From Kappaphycus alvarezii (taxonomy: Eukaryota; Rhodophyta; Florideophyceae; Gigartinales; Solieriaceae): DNA of 64,000 nt. Every line of letters starts with the position of its first letter. Positions within the stretch are counted from its first letter, which is position 1. Under the pieces are notes generated by a model that had not been told where the DNA came from, did not search any database, and saw only the letters and a list, made by a program, of their open reading frames with translations. The stretch spans positions 248,001 through 312,000 of the forward strand of contig NADL03000664.1 in assembly GCA_002205965.3 (NCBI GenBank), given 5' to 3'. Of the stretch, positions 21,918 to 32,865 are shown one piece after another. Position numbers and translations under genes: made by a program.

Positions 21918-22409
21918 GCTGAGGCACACGTTACAGCTGGGGGATGTGATGAGCGAGTGAATTTTCAGGGGCGGGGTGTATAAATATGTGTAACAAACTC
22001 TGTAGGGATCGGCACTAGGGGGGGTGGGAAGAGTGGAGGGTCGGGGCCTGTTGAAATGGGATGCGTACCGTAGAATGGGGGGGCAGAATGATGGCAATCA
22101 CTCGACATCACACGAACGGTATGCACTTTCCGATATCGCAGAATTGGAGATTTGAGGGAAGGAAGCGTAGAAAGGTTACAGCAATGCTGCAAAATGACGA
22201 AAATTGACTGCTCGAGCGTCCCTTCCCGCCCAAGCCCTGCAAGTCTATGTATTAGCCAACGTAGAGCTACTTGAGCGAGCAAGTGGATCTCGGCTTGAAT
22301 TGGCCCAATGGGCGGTTTTTCTTGCTCCAAGGAGGCGGTTATACGTGGGTTGACTTTTTTTTCTTGAAAGTTACACTGCGGGCATACAGTGCAGCACTAG
22401 GCAGTACTC

Positions 22410-22520
22410 GACTACGTACTGTACTGTACACTCGCTGTGAATCATGCGTGCGTGATCGGGGCAAAATTGGCCAGAATTCAACGCGCAGGGTGCAAATACT
22501 TTAGTACAGTACAGTATGTG
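22410..22520. repeat. CTGTAC/GTACAGT palindromic tracts
   Basis: Two short runs of TACTGTACTGTAC type (22417-22430 and 22503-22516). Confidence 0.7.
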
Positions 22521-22754
22521 GTTTATTGTACGCCCGCCTTTACCTCAGGTAACTTTAAGGTTAATCTTGGAGTCGAATCACAACGCCTGCTCGCTGACGT
22601 CATAGAGGTGATAGCCAGCTCGACTCTGGGCCGACAGGTCGTCACATAATAGCCCTTGGAGGGATGCCGCTGGCTACTCTGATTCGGACATTTGTTGCCG
22701 GCCAACGAGGGCGTATTGGCAGGTGGAAAACGCCCTTGCTTGTTCTATTTCCAA

Positions 22755-22803
22755 GTAGTGTACTGTGCAGTGCAGTACAGTAGCAGAAGAATGTACAGTA
22801 CTC
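22755..22803. repeat. GTACTGTGCAGTGCAGTACAG tract
   Basis: Imperfect self-complementary GTAC/GTGC run, the same family as the other gene-island tracts. No run over 20 bases is quoted elsewhere; the core is GTACTGTGCAGTGCAGTACA. Confidence 0.65.
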
Positions 22804-23767
22804 TCGTGCTCTGGTCTTGCACATTGTTGCACCCGTTGCACATGTTGCACATGTACCATTCGACGAAAATTCTTCGCTAGGTGCATGTGCAAGTAATTAT
22901 TGAGGAATAATTCACCAAGCCAATCAACAAGCGGAAAATATGAACAAATACTGTCCGTACATTTTTAAAGTAGGTACTACAGGGCTGCAGAGATACTATA
23001 CTTGCACATCTAATCAAGTGAAATATCGAGAAAATGCCATCCAATAAGAGGTGCACAGGCAGCAGTTGCAAGTTTTCCTTAGAGTTTTTGCTGGCAAACC
23101 CCCCGATTCACCCCCTAGGAGGCCTCAAAAACCTACGCCCTACGCAACATACTGTAATGCCCATACCGTAACAGTATCAGCATCGCTCCACACAAGAATA
23201 CTGGACCAGCCCAAATTGGGGCCAATTTTCTTGTCCCTCCATTACACCACTCTAGGATGAGTGCAGTACACTGTACCAATAACCCATGTAATAAAATGAA
23301 TATATAAATAAAATAAAATAAAATCAATTAAAATATACACCAGTGATAAAAGATGAATAAAAAAAATAACCCATGCCATACATTTTGACGTAAACCAGGA
23401 CCAGAACCAATTTTGCCTCCCAGGAACCCTCGCCGCAAATAAACCACCCCTGGTAATTCCCCAACACTGTAAACCTGCCTACACCCCACTCAACACCGCC
23501 ACCCTGTACACACCCTCCCAAGTCACGCGCCCCCCTCCGCCCCAACCGTCATCCAACCCACCCACAAAAATCTCACCATACCTCCCAAAACCACACCACC
23601 CGCCACCACAAAATCTCCCACCCTCACATTCCACAGCCATATCTCCCCATCTCGCCCAACCCCACCCCACACCCAACCGCGCATCCACCACCACCGCACA
23701 TCCCCTCCATACAACCAACTCCCATCAAACTTTACCCATCCCACACACTCTCCCCCCCCCGACTCAC

Positions 23768-23956
23768 CGTGCCCGTCACTCCGGCCCGCAGGCTTGTTCC
23801 ACCGATTGCTTTCCATTCACACTCTGCTTGGGGCCCGTTTGATACCGCCGCAATTCTCAGCCTGGATGCGCTGGGACGCCAATCCTGCAGTTTGGCGCTT
23901 GCGTGTTGGCGCCCGTCTTGCCTGTTTTCCTTGATTGCATGGATGGTTGCTTCATC
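23768..23956 (-). CDS. Possible exon of an unidentified gene
   Basis: The minus strand is open for about 63 codons with coding-like composition (ATIHAIKENRQDGRQHASAK.., then 'RLRIAAVSNGPQAECEWKAI'). It ends at a good splice donor (ACG|GTGAGT, donor G at 23767). The downstream minus strand to about 23420 is G-rich like the introns of the thioredoxin gene and contains several CAG acceptors. I could not find a start codon in frame or a convincing next exon, and I recognise no domain. Confidence 0.3.
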
Positions 23957-24490
23957 TCAACTGTTCGGGTGTGGGTGAGAGTACACCCGGGTTGCAGTTG
24001 GTGTGCTGTGGGGTAAATGAGACGAATGGCTGGAGGGAAAGGAGATGGGGGGGTTGCTTAGGCTGTGTTTGAAATTAGAGCATGACTTGTACCGGCAAAT
24101 ATGCCGTTGGCCTGATGACCAAGTAATGCCCGGATGTTGACCGCGAGGGGCGTGCACTGCATTAGCGGCTCGAGGCCTGCTACAGTGCATTTTGCGTTGC
24201 ATCAGACGGCTTGTGTTGTGTGGCTGTGCGGCAGGGCCATTTTGGTCGTGCAGAGGATTTCCATCGCCTGTGTTGTCACGTTTGCACCCAATTCGGTTCC
24301 AGAGATATATGCCTCCAGGTGCCATTCGCCTGTGGTGGTTATACTGGGATTGCTAGGAGCCTCTTTATTCGCCCTGCGGAGATGATGCGAGCGGGCCTGT
24401 CGTGATTGACGGACCTGGCAGCTTTGAGCGAATGGGGAGGTGAAGGTTCTGATATGGGAATGCGACTGCCCGAAGGGATTAACAAAGGGG
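23957..24490. other. No recognisable gene
   Basis: Short overlapping frames on both strands without recognisable motifs, between the possible exon and the first LINE. Confidence 0.35.
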
Positions 24491-24499
24491 AAAGTAGGG

Positions 24500-27330
24500 T
24501 TAAATGGGGTGGTTTACTTGAGTTTCCTGATAACAGAAATCGCAGACGAGGCCTAATTTGGTTAGCCACTTACATACCCTTAGAACGGAGGTTCTCTGGA
24601 ATATCACACTTTCAAGTTGCGGCCTCAAGTGTCGCTCAAAACCCCTTCCAACAACAGCTGGCGTTATTCTGGACGAGTCTCGCTGCGTGAAGAGCGAACA
24701 ATGTTTGCTGCGCACCAGCAATCGGAATGCTTGCCCGTGCGGCAATGCCAGTCGCAACCCGGTTGGCGAAGTCCCGAGCGGTCGGTGCCAGCCCCCCAAC
24801 GTGGAGAGTGCAAGGGCAGTGAAGCGATGCCCAGGACCTTTGGAACGTATCAACTCGGCAAAGCGAGTGTCGTTGCCAAGGCGAGCATGGTTAAGGGGCT
24901 TGAGAGGGCATCGCGACAGGGAGGGGAGGCGGGCGGGGATCAAGGGATGGATGACGGTTACGTCATAATAGTCCGTACCCCCGTTCTCTCCAAGCGCCTT
25001 GGTGTATGGGCGAACTGCATGGCCGGGTTGTGGGGGCTCGAGGACAGGGTGTCGGGCGGCTTTGGAGAGGTCTGCGACAAACAACAGTGTTTGCGAGTCG
25101 TGCCGCCACCCACGGGTGGATCCATAGCCACAGCACAGCGCATGGTCACCGTACGGATCCATGAGTGTCGTCCATCCCCACTTGTGGCATTTTGAAGCGG
25201 GAGAAACAGTGGTACCCTGCAATAGAACTGCAACCACGTCTTGTAATTGCGGTTCGAATGTAGGTGCCCAGGCCTGGAGCCGGTTGACATGAAAGCCAGT
25301 CCTTGCAACCATCCACTAACGAGGCTCAGAATGCTGCGGTCCTGTCATCCCCCTTTGGCATGGCGTCAAAGGCCTTTCCTCAACTGGGGGAACGAATTAC
25401 CCTTGCCCATACCGCTGCCTTGAGTCGATAGCCGTGAACTGGACAACCTTCTCGGGTGCCACTTGTGTCTTCCACCCATCATGTGCCCGAACTGCGGATG
25501 TGTAAGATTGGAGAGCAGTGTTCGGTAGCACAGGGAGAAGGGTAGCGCACAGGGCACGCGTGAGGGATACGGAGGAAAGGAAGGCAGCCGCCGCAGTGAG
25601 CTTAGCGGAGCGGAGCCCGATGCCAAATGTTGGCTTGTGGGGCCCAAAGGGCGCAATGGGAAGTTGTAATTCCCGAAAAGTGTCGGCGTCCAGAACCCCG
25701 CCACAAACCCCCGCAGCGTGTCTTCAACAGCGGTGTCGAATTCAGTTGCTCCCTTAAGAGTGAAATGAGGAGGAACTACACGTAAGAGGTCCGACCCGAT
25801 GGGTGTGCGAAGCACTGTTGTCCCGGCGTCATAGTTCTGGCGAAGCTCACATGGGAGGGACGGCTGAGCAGTTAGGTGGGGGGCAGTTGGCCACCGGACG
25901 GCACACTCATCCATGCGAGGGTGTAAACCCAAACTGCGCACCTCCGCGGACGAGAGGAACTTTAGTGCCGTTCGAATGGCTCCGTAGGTGCCAACTATAT
26001 ACCCATCCTCCGAGTACCACAGCTGGAGTAGAGACGGCCTGCCTGTCATGTCGACCACATTTTCCAGGCTGCTTTTGAGTTCCCGAGTCATTTTTTGCAG
26101 CACAGAGAGAATAGAAGTGGACCCAGAGGATCCCCTTGCTGTACGTGCACCATGCTCCGGAGCATATCATCCCACACCGCAGATGACCCGGGTTTACCGC
26201 GTACGTGTAATGACCCAAGGTAAGAGCTCCGGGAACCTCTGCTCGACCTCCTTCAAAAACGCACTTCGGCTGACCAGGTTGAATGCGTTTTGAAGGTCAA
26301 CGGTTAACAGTGCATACTCTGCGATTCGCCATGCTCCTCATAAAGTCGCCGTACAGCGTGGACAACTGCCTCAGATCCTCCTGACGTTGCTACTCCCAAC
26401 TGTAGTGGCTGAAAGTATTCGGAAGCCTTTTCGGAAATGCGAGTCAGCAAACATCTTCCCACCAAGCGACGTAAGGTCTCGCCCACGGCGATCGGTCTGA
26501 TTCGTCCGTCCGGTTTTAGAAGTGCCGTGAGCGGCGCACCTGCGATCCATGCCGATATAGCCGCAGGGGCCTTCCCGTTGGCTAGCAAGTTGACCACACT
26601 AGTTAGAGCAGCTAGCAAGCTCGTCCACCATTGACAACTGGTGGGACCTGTAAAAGCTCAACGAGGTGGTTTGGGGGAGTCCGGATCCCCCTGCGGCGCT
26701 ACCCCTTGGAAAGCTCCGAACGCAACGGAGAACAAGTTCTGAGTGAAGTGGGGGCAAGCCGGCAACGAGTCAGGGGAAGCGGGTTGGTACGACTCCGTAG
26801 TCGGAGAGCGCTGTGGGTGTTTCTCCCGAAGAATGGAAACCACCTCTGCGGAGGGGCATGCGATCCCCGAAGATCCCAGCGCGCGCGCCTTGCCGTAAGC
26901 GCCCTCCTTTGCAAGCCTCAGGCGCGCCTTTGTTGATCCCCGCTTGTTCCTCTTCAGTTGCCTTGCAACGGGCGGGACGTTGCCAAGGCGTTTGCCCTTC
27001 GCATCAAAGTTTCGTACTGTCCATCACGCCACAGTTGAATGCGCAGCAAAAATACGGGAATTTGATGCTGTGCCCGGAACGAGGGTTGAGAGGGTGGAGG
27101 GCTTGGGATTGGCGGATCGCGGACGGGAATAGGAACAACTTGGTGAAGCCTCCACAGCTTGAGGGAACCATGTGGTGCGTCCGCGCATTCTCCAAGGACA
27201 AGAGCTAGCTCCTTTGAAATCCGCTGGCGCTTCACGTCGCGATGTGTTGCGCTAGAGGGACGTGAGTAGTGCAATTGCGTGCAAGGGGGGAAGCGGCTGT
27301 CTCCTCGGGCCATTCAATGAGGGAGCGGTG
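24500..27330 (-). mobile_element. LINE copy A (restriction-like-endonuclease lineage)
   Basis: A non-LTR retrotransposon read on the minus strand in fragments. The N-terminal part at about 27310-26660 contains 'QLWRDGQYETLMRRANALA' and 'REKHPQRSPTTE'. RT motifs at 26618-26304 include 'LKPDGRIRPIAVGETLRRLV' and 'PLQLGVATSGGSEAVVHAVR'. RT continues at 26103-25366 with 'LQLWYSEDGYIVGTYG' (the expected YxDD reads YSED here). The C-terminal part at 25312-24500 has 'YGDHALCCGYG', then 'GGTDYYDVTVIHPL'. Several stops and frame changes show that it is dead. It lies against the Copia element at its 5' side. Confidence 0.8.
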
Positions 27331-27402
27331 GTGGGCAAAGGCGGAGGAGGAGTGGCATCCGGGATGGGCTGTGGTTCGGGTGGATTGGTTGAGGCCGATA
27401 AA

Positions 27403-27632
27403 GATAAACAGGGTCGGAAGTCGTAGGTGTCCGAGAACGATACTCTGTGTGCAATCTTAGGTGCACTGTCCGTTGTCACGGGTGCAAAGTCAGTTTACTT
27501 AGAGATCCAGATACTTGTAGCCATGGCACTGTATCATAAACGGGTGCCATGTAACAGGCTGCAATTCCATGTAAAGTTGCAGATACTTAAGTGGATGCGA
27601 AGCAAGATGAACATCCATGATGCAAGATGAAC
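27403..27632 (-). repeat. 3' LTR of Copia element
   Basis: On the minus strand it begins TGTTCATCTTGC, with the 14-mer GATGTTCATCTTGC occurring again just inside. It matches 32230-32459 nearly base for base. The outer edge is uncertain by about 8 bp. Confidence 0.85.
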
Positions 27633-27689
27633 ATCCCTGATTCATATTGCTCCCTTTTTAGCCAAGGTTCTTCTCAGTTGACTTAGTTT

Positions 27690-28270
27690 GTGCGACAGCT
27701 TCAAAGTCGATTGACAGCTGGCCGGAGAACAGTGTCAATTGCAAGGCTTCAGTTAGGGGACTATCACGCTTAGTGAGAGGGTCTGCCAGGTTGGTGTTTT
27801 GGAATCCAGGATATGCTGTCTACAGCGCCTGTCTCAAACTCGTACCGTAGCGAACTAACATCTCCACGAATAGATTTGTCGATTGAATTCCTTTGTGTAG
27901 ACAGTGAACTAAACAGATCCTTGGAGTCGACGCATAAGCGAAGCTTCACATTGACATCCAGCAATTCATTGTATGCGTTGCAGACTATCTTGCCGTCATC
28001 AATACCTTCGGCAGCTGCAAAAATCTCTGCAGCTGGGGTGCTCTTGACGGGTCGTCTGGCCTTGTGTGATACCCATGAGATGGCATGATAGATAGAGCCT
28101 TTCTTCATAGGACCGAGTAGCAGTCCGGTCAGAACCCCAATTTGTCCAATATCGTCGACCTTATATGTGTCAGCAAATACAAGTACACAGATTTCATATG
28201 GACTGTTAGAGTTAGGTCGAGGATATGATATGACAGTGTTAAGCTTTTTTATCATACGAACAATGCTCAC
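27690..28270 (-). pseudogene. Copia RNase H domain
   Basis: 'ISWVSHKARRPVKSTPAAEI' followed by 'LRLCVDSKDLFSSLSTQRNS' and 'GAVDSISWIPKHQPGRPSHA' are the Copia RNase H blocks, with the catalytic Glu and Asp visible. The frame continues past 27770 as 'DPLTKRDSPLTEAL' to a stop before the polypurine tract. Confidence 0.85.
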
Positions 28271-28274
28271 CTCT

Positions 28275-29000
28275 TCAACTAAATGAGATATCTTTAGATC
28301 GGGTGCCTTCTGTTGGAGTTAACTGGAATAGAATGAGCAGATAGGTGATGCAGCCGATCCAATCCAGCCGAGCGAGCTGTTGGTCGAGGCAAAATAGACT
28401 TCTCGAGCTTGTTAAGTGATTATTTCGATTGCTTGCGCCGGGTACGGGGACAAAGTACTCGCTCAGAGATGTAAGCTTATCGTCCGCATTAGTTTCAATA
28501 GTAAAGTCTTCATTTTGAATTGTGTTTATACTGAAGTAACGTAATTTCCCAGGTCCATGGTTCATGTCACCGAACTTGAACTTACTGTCGAACTGACTGA
28601 GAAACTTCTGAGCATTGTCACCTGCACCTGCGGCCTTCAGGTCGTCGACAATCTTGGCCACTACCAGTATCAATTTACCATCTCTCTTTTTGTAGAGGAG
28701 CTGCGGAATGTATTTCGACTTTGTGAGACCAAGATCGATCATCAAACATCAGACTGATGTTGCCACTTGGCATTAGCGTTACCTAAGCGAATGACGCCGT
28801 TAGTAATAGCCAAACATGAGAAGACCTCATTTTACTCTCTTTAGGCGGGCGGACATATACGTCTCTCTGCGCAGCGCCAGTCTGCAAGAAGGCTGCTTTG
28901 ACATCGGCCTTATGCAGCGTCCATCCGAAAAGGGAGGCAATTGATTCGAGTACTCGAAGGCCTGTGGGGGGAAGGTAGTACAGTCTGTGCTCAACTCATG
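28275..29000 (-). pseudogene. Copia reverse transcriptase, central part
   Basis: The frame at 28275-28745 reads 'DLGLTKSKYIPQLLYKKRDG' and then 'KLILVVAKIVDDLKAAGAGD', where IVDD is the Copia catalytic motif. It continues 'HGPGKLRYFSINTIQNEDFT'. The stretch 28746-29000 contains the preceding finger region in broken frames. Confidence 0.8.
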
Positions 29001-29002
29001 CT

Positions 29003-30484
29003 TCAGTGCGTTTGGTTACTATGTGGCGCTATTCGTGCTTTGAGCAAGAGAGTGCCATCATCATTGTGCTTAATCTTATAGAGGGTATGACTGTTAATCA
29101 CATTAGCTCCAATAGGGATGTCACGATGATACACAGCGCGAGCGGTTTTCATGAATGTCTCTTCTTCTCGTGCATAGGCTTTGACGAGGGGAAACTGCTC
29201 GAAGCCTTGAGCCTGGTATTTCAAGAAGGCCTTATTGCCAAAATAATCTAGCAGGGAAGTTAGTACAGTGGCTTCTGAGCTTGTGACTTGTAGCGCAGCA
29301 GACAAGTTGCTACTTGATGCATTTAGTGGACCACTTGAGTAGTTCCACTTGACAGTCGTCATATCGACGCCGGTTTCGATGTCACCATTGTCATAATGAA
29401 TGGTTACAGTGCCGTCATCAGCTTCAGAGTGTAGTACACCTGGGTATACTACGTTGTCATCATCCCATAGGACATCACCTTTGTCTCCAACAGCGGGACT
29501 GTTGCCACTGTCAGCAGAGAAATCGACATCTTGTACGTCGTGAGATTCCATTCCTGTCAAGCTATCATCTTGGTCTTCATGCTGACCAGAGACATCAACG
29601 ACATTCGTATCACTGTCATCAGTAGGGGGACTCGTTGGAGCACTATGGTCGTTTTGATTGGCATTATTGTAAAGATGCGGCTGGATATTCGAGTTAGTAC
29701 CTGTGTCAGACAGTGTGTCGTAGTTAATTAATTCGTCTAAGCAGTCAATTCCTTCTTGGACAAGCTGGGCAAAGCTAAGCGGTGACAACGAGGGTCGAAT
29801 GTCTTCTAATGCAACAGTGAGGACTCGACCATTCGCACCAGGCACGTTAATGGAACGAGCAGCAGGGTTGACAGATAAAACAGTCTTAGGAGCTGACCAT
29901 TTGCCGCGCTTGTCAGAGTCTCTCTTCTGGAAGATCTCGATTGAGTCTCCAATGGCGATAGGTAAGTCAACCGTTGCTTTGGATCGCAATATTAGGGAGA
30001 GCTTTCGGCGGGCTTGGAGTTGATCATGAGCTTCTCTTACATCTACTGGAACAACTGTATCTGTAGGTTTAACATTAACTGGCTTGGTAAAGCCCTTTGC
30101 GAGTTCAAAGGCGGATATTACATCATTACTGTAGAGATCGTTGGAAATTGTCACAGCTTGATGTACAGTGCGCTCAAGGACAAATTCCTTACCAGCAGCT
30201 TCTTTCAGACGTGTATATATTGATCTTATAATATTATGCTTGGATTCAAGAGGATTTTTGTAGTGTCGCTGAGGCGGGACAGGCTTAAGCATAATTCCAA
30301 GGGAGTCTGCATAGTTCTTGAAATATCCCGAGGTAAACGCTTTGTCGCAAAGAAAGGAGTCGGGGTACCAGAATTGAGCATTCCAGCACGCTTCAAAGCC
30401 AGTAACAGCATCAAAAGAGCAGTAGTGCTTACAATATGCGATTCGGAGTAGCGAGAGAACATATCCATGCAGTGTGAAATGCAA
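29003..30484 (-). CDS. Copia integrase C-terminal half, Tudor-like module, start of RT
   Basis: A 493-codon open frame, the longest in the window. Residues 40-95 are the integrase end, with Asp47 ('CDKAFTSGYF') and Glu80 ('NPLESKHNIIRSIY') as candidate catalytic residues. Residues 140-235 form an SH3/GAG-like integrase tail ('RGKWSAPKTVLSVNPAARSI'). After an acidic linker (255-335), residues 338-381 (key 'LWDDDNVVYPGVL' and 'VTIHYDNGDIE') look like a Tudor/Agenet-type barrel with the W-Y-aromatic pattern typical of chromatin readers. From about 425 the RT start is seen ('ANVINSHTLYKIKHNDDGTL', 'LKARIAPHSNQ'). The first catalytic Asp lies upstream, in 30485-30590, in broken sequence. Confidence 0.85.
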   Translation of the reverse strand: MHFTLHGYVLSLLRIAYCKHYCSFDAVTGFEACWNAQFWYPDSFLCDKAFTSGYFKNYADSLGIMLKPVPPQRHYKNPLESKHNIIRSIYTRLKEAAGKEFVLERTVHQAVTISNDLYSNDVISAFELAKGFTKPVNVKPTDTVVPVDVREAHDQLQARRKLSLILRSKATVDLPIAIGDSIEIFQKRDSDKRGKWSAPKTVLSVNPAARSINVPGANGRVLTVALEDIRPSLSPLSFAQLVQEGIDCLDELINYDTLSDTGTNSNIQPHLYNNANQNDHSAPTSPPTDDSDTNVVDVSGQHEDQDDSLTGMESHDVQDVDFSADSGNSPAVGDKGDVLWDDDNVVYPGVLHSEADDGTVTIHYDNGDIETGVDMTTVKWNYSSGPLNASSSNLSAALQVTSSEATVLTSLLDYFGNKAFLKYQAQGFEQFPLVKAYAREEETFMKTARAVYHRDIPIGANVINSHTLYKIKHNDDGTLLLKARIAPHSNQTH

Positions 30485-30588
30485 AGGCTGTCAAGAAAGA
30501 GGTGATTGATGCACAGTACTTCGTTAAATTGTTTGCTGAGAGAGCTTATCTACACCTTGCGGGGAGGTTCCGGTGCGGAGTTAGACTT

Positions 30589-31284
30589 TCATGCAGTGCA
30601 AGCATTGATGACCTCCGTGAGATAGCGTGACATGACATCATTACAGAGGCCATTACTTTCTAGAAGCAATTTGTAGTCGGAGAAAGAGGCGTGGCCACAC
30701 ACATGTTTGTGGATTTTGTCGACCACCCGTTTAACAGCAGGCCAAGGGGAGTCAGCAAGAGATACAGCAGACATACATGACAGAGCCGACACGCTATTAT
30801 ATTGTAGGTTAGGTGAAGGACTAGCACCAGAAAAGAAGCGATCGATCTCAATAAACGATGGGAAGTTGCGGTTAACGGTGGGGATTGAGTCTTCATCTCC
30901 GTTACAGTCGAACACCAAAGCATGGCGATCGATGTTTTCAATATTAGCTTTCTTGGTAACATTTTGGCCAATGACCCATTGGGAAGAGCCTTCGAGGACC
31001 AGGTGTGGGATGCAGATAGAGTTGCCATTATCAGTAGAAGCAGTCATTGCAATAGATCCAAGGATGTTCCGAGGGGGACTGGCATGATTGCCGGATCCGT
31101 ACTGCCAGCGAGTGTGCCCGTGAAGAGACTTTGGAATGGGATCAAGCGCTGGGTTGGACTGAAAGCCAAAGTGATCTGCGAGCATATTAAGTTCGATTTG
31201 GCCAATGGCAGAGTATGGTGCACCACTATCCAAGAGTGGGCCGATATGAAGAGGAGTACTTGAAGAGCCAGCGACGATGGCCAT
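30589..31284 (-). pseudogene. Copia protease region
   Basis: A 231-codon frame. 'LHIGPLLDSGAPYSAIGQIE' holds the D-S-G-A motif of aspartic retropepsins near residue 18. A further open stretch follows with no named domain (about 200 residues, Ser- and His-rich), presumably the linker towards integrase. It overlaps the end of gag in another frame. Confidence 0.75.
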
Positions 31285-31299
31285 GTTGAACGAGATTGT

Positions 31300-32190
31300 T
31301 TTCTTTTTTCCATCGCTAGATGAGGAGCCATTGTCAGATTAAGCCTCGCGATTGGGGGAATTAGTGGGAACTTGGGTGCGTCAAACGACTTAACGCCTGC
31401 CGGAAGCGAGCCGTCTGCTCTGTGGTTGCGCTTCCAATGGCCAAACTTTCCACAAATGTTGCAGGGATACTTCATTTTCGGAGAACTCTTGGTCCGATTA
31501 CGATCACCATTTCTGTGATGATTGCGATTGAAATTTCCCGAACTAGCAGTCAAAGTGCCATTGCTTGGCAGTGAAGTTGAATGTGAAGACTTTTCACACT
31601 GCTTAATTACAGAGGCAACTGAGTTATACGTTACAGCAGCCACAAACTGATGGTTTGTAGACTGAGCATTTAGATTGGCTTCGGAAGGTGAGGCAGCAGC
31701 CATTACAGAGACACGCTTTGCATCATCAATTAATGAGTTTGACGGCAGCATAAGTGCTGTAATGCATTCAGGAAGCTTGGTAGTGATGGATATCGAGTTG
31801 AATTTCGCCACTTGTGCGAGAATTGCGATTCAAAGTTTTCATGTTTTCCGATGTGCCACGGCGTGTGTTCAAAAGTAGTTAAATGATTTATATGCTTCAC
31901 TGACTACAGTCAGGGCATCCCGCTTGTAGATTGCATTGAAGATCAATGAGACTGCATTTTCACCAACAAGCTGGTCGTCAGTAATTCCGGAGCACAGATC
32001 TTTAGCTCTGCCAAACAACTGTGACTTAAGACAGATAGCTTGAAGTGCAGCTGGAATCTTGTTACTATTATTATCTGGGAGAGCATTGTGGAACGTCTGC
32101 CGCAATGTCACGGCATCACGGTACTCTTCTTGGTCTCCTTTACCATCCGTCCATGGCGGAGAATTGCGTCCCAGAGAACTTGGGCCGTGA
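31300..32190 (-). pseudogene. Copia gag
   Basis: Begins just inside the 5' LTR (FTAQVLWDAILRHGRMVKE), continues 'FHNALPDNNSNKIPAALQA' and 'IFNAIYKRDALTVVSEAYKS', then a Ser/Asn-rich part. It ends in a zinc knuckle at about 31470 ('YPCNICGKFGHWKRNH'). The knuckle shows C-x2-C-x4-H-x4-H, with His in the last position where retroviral knuckles have Cys. Frame changes are present near 31840 and 32110. Confidence 0.8.
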
Positions 32191-32229
32191 AGGCAGGTCT
32201 TTTGCTTCGGGCGCTGGGCCCATAACTAA

Positions 32230-32459
32230 GATAAAAAGGGTCGGAAGTCGTAGGTGTCCGAGAACGATACTCTGTGTGCAATCTTAGGTGCACTGTCCGT
32301 TGTCACGGGTGCAAAGTCAGTTTACTTAGAGATCCATATACTTATAGCCATGGCACTGTATCATAACGGGTGCCATGTAACAGGTTTCAATTCCATGTAA
32401 AGTTGCAGATACTTAAGTGGATGCGAAGCAAGATGAACATCCATGATGCAACATGAACA
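32230..32459 (-). repeat. 5' LTR of Copia element
   Basis: Partner of 27403-27632 in the same orientation. In transcription order this LTR lies upstream of gag. Confidence 0.85.
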
Positions 32460-32502
32460 TCCATGAAATCACTGATTCATAGCCGAAGTTGCCTCACGGG
32501 AT

Positions 32503-32576
32503 GTCACCTCGTTTGGTAGACAAGATACAGATTGTGCTCGAGGACCATCTGTATCTTGTGTACCGAGCGAGGTGAC
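32503..32576. repeat. Imperfect hairpin beside the 5' LTR
   Basis: GTCACCTCG...GACAAGATACAG (32503-32534) pairs with 32546-32576 at about 26 of 31 positions, with an 11-nt loop. It lies 44 bp outside the Copia LTR. Confidence 0.7.
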
Positions 32577-32865
32577 ACTGTGGGGTTAAGTTTACTTCCA
32601 GCAGTATGAAGGTTGGGACTCCTACGTGCCTTGTATTCAAATCATGTTAATAAACCTATGATTTGCCTGAGCATTTCAGCCAATTACAAAGTAGCCGATA
32701 GCCCAGTCAACAAGCACGCCGCGTTGAAAGTCACCATCAATGCGGCATGTCGCTGAAGTAAGATAGCTCTCACCTTTGGAATATTGGTCCAAGGCTCGGC
32801 CGGCGACCGATCTTGCTATCTCTGTGATCAGTGAAAAACTGACTGGGGTGCCACCCTCCGAGCAT

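Larger units (their letters stand above)
21918..23767. other. Intergenic, GTAC tracts and a C-rich block
   Basis: Upstream of the FAS1-Hint gene. It contains GTAC-type palindromic repeats, then a strongly C-rich, CCACCC-rich plus strand (23400-23760). Minus-strand frames there are Gly/Trp-rich low-complexity translations and were not called. Confidence 0.5.
27403..32459 (-). mobile_element. Copia-type LTR retrotransposon
   Basis: A 5.06-kb element bounded by two direct repeats of about 230 bp. Between them, on the minus strand and in the order gag, protease, integrase, RT, RNase H (the Copia order), lie frameshifted but recognisable coding regions. The two LTRs differ at about six bases and one 1-bp gap, so the insertion is fairly recent relative to its neighbours. 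A clear target-site duplication was not found. A purine-rich tract (AAAAAGGGAGC on the minus strand, near 27650) precedes the 3' LTR. Confidence 0.9.

Noticed and set aside
23479..23816. Gly/Trp-rich minus ORFs (WVKFDGSWLYGGDVR..)
   Set aside because: They are low-complexity translations of a C-rich/G-rich block, open in several phases at once; they fit an intron or spacer better.
24617..25195. 192-codon plus ORF
   Set aside because: It is antisense to the LINE A C-terminal region, which carries real motifs on the minus strand.
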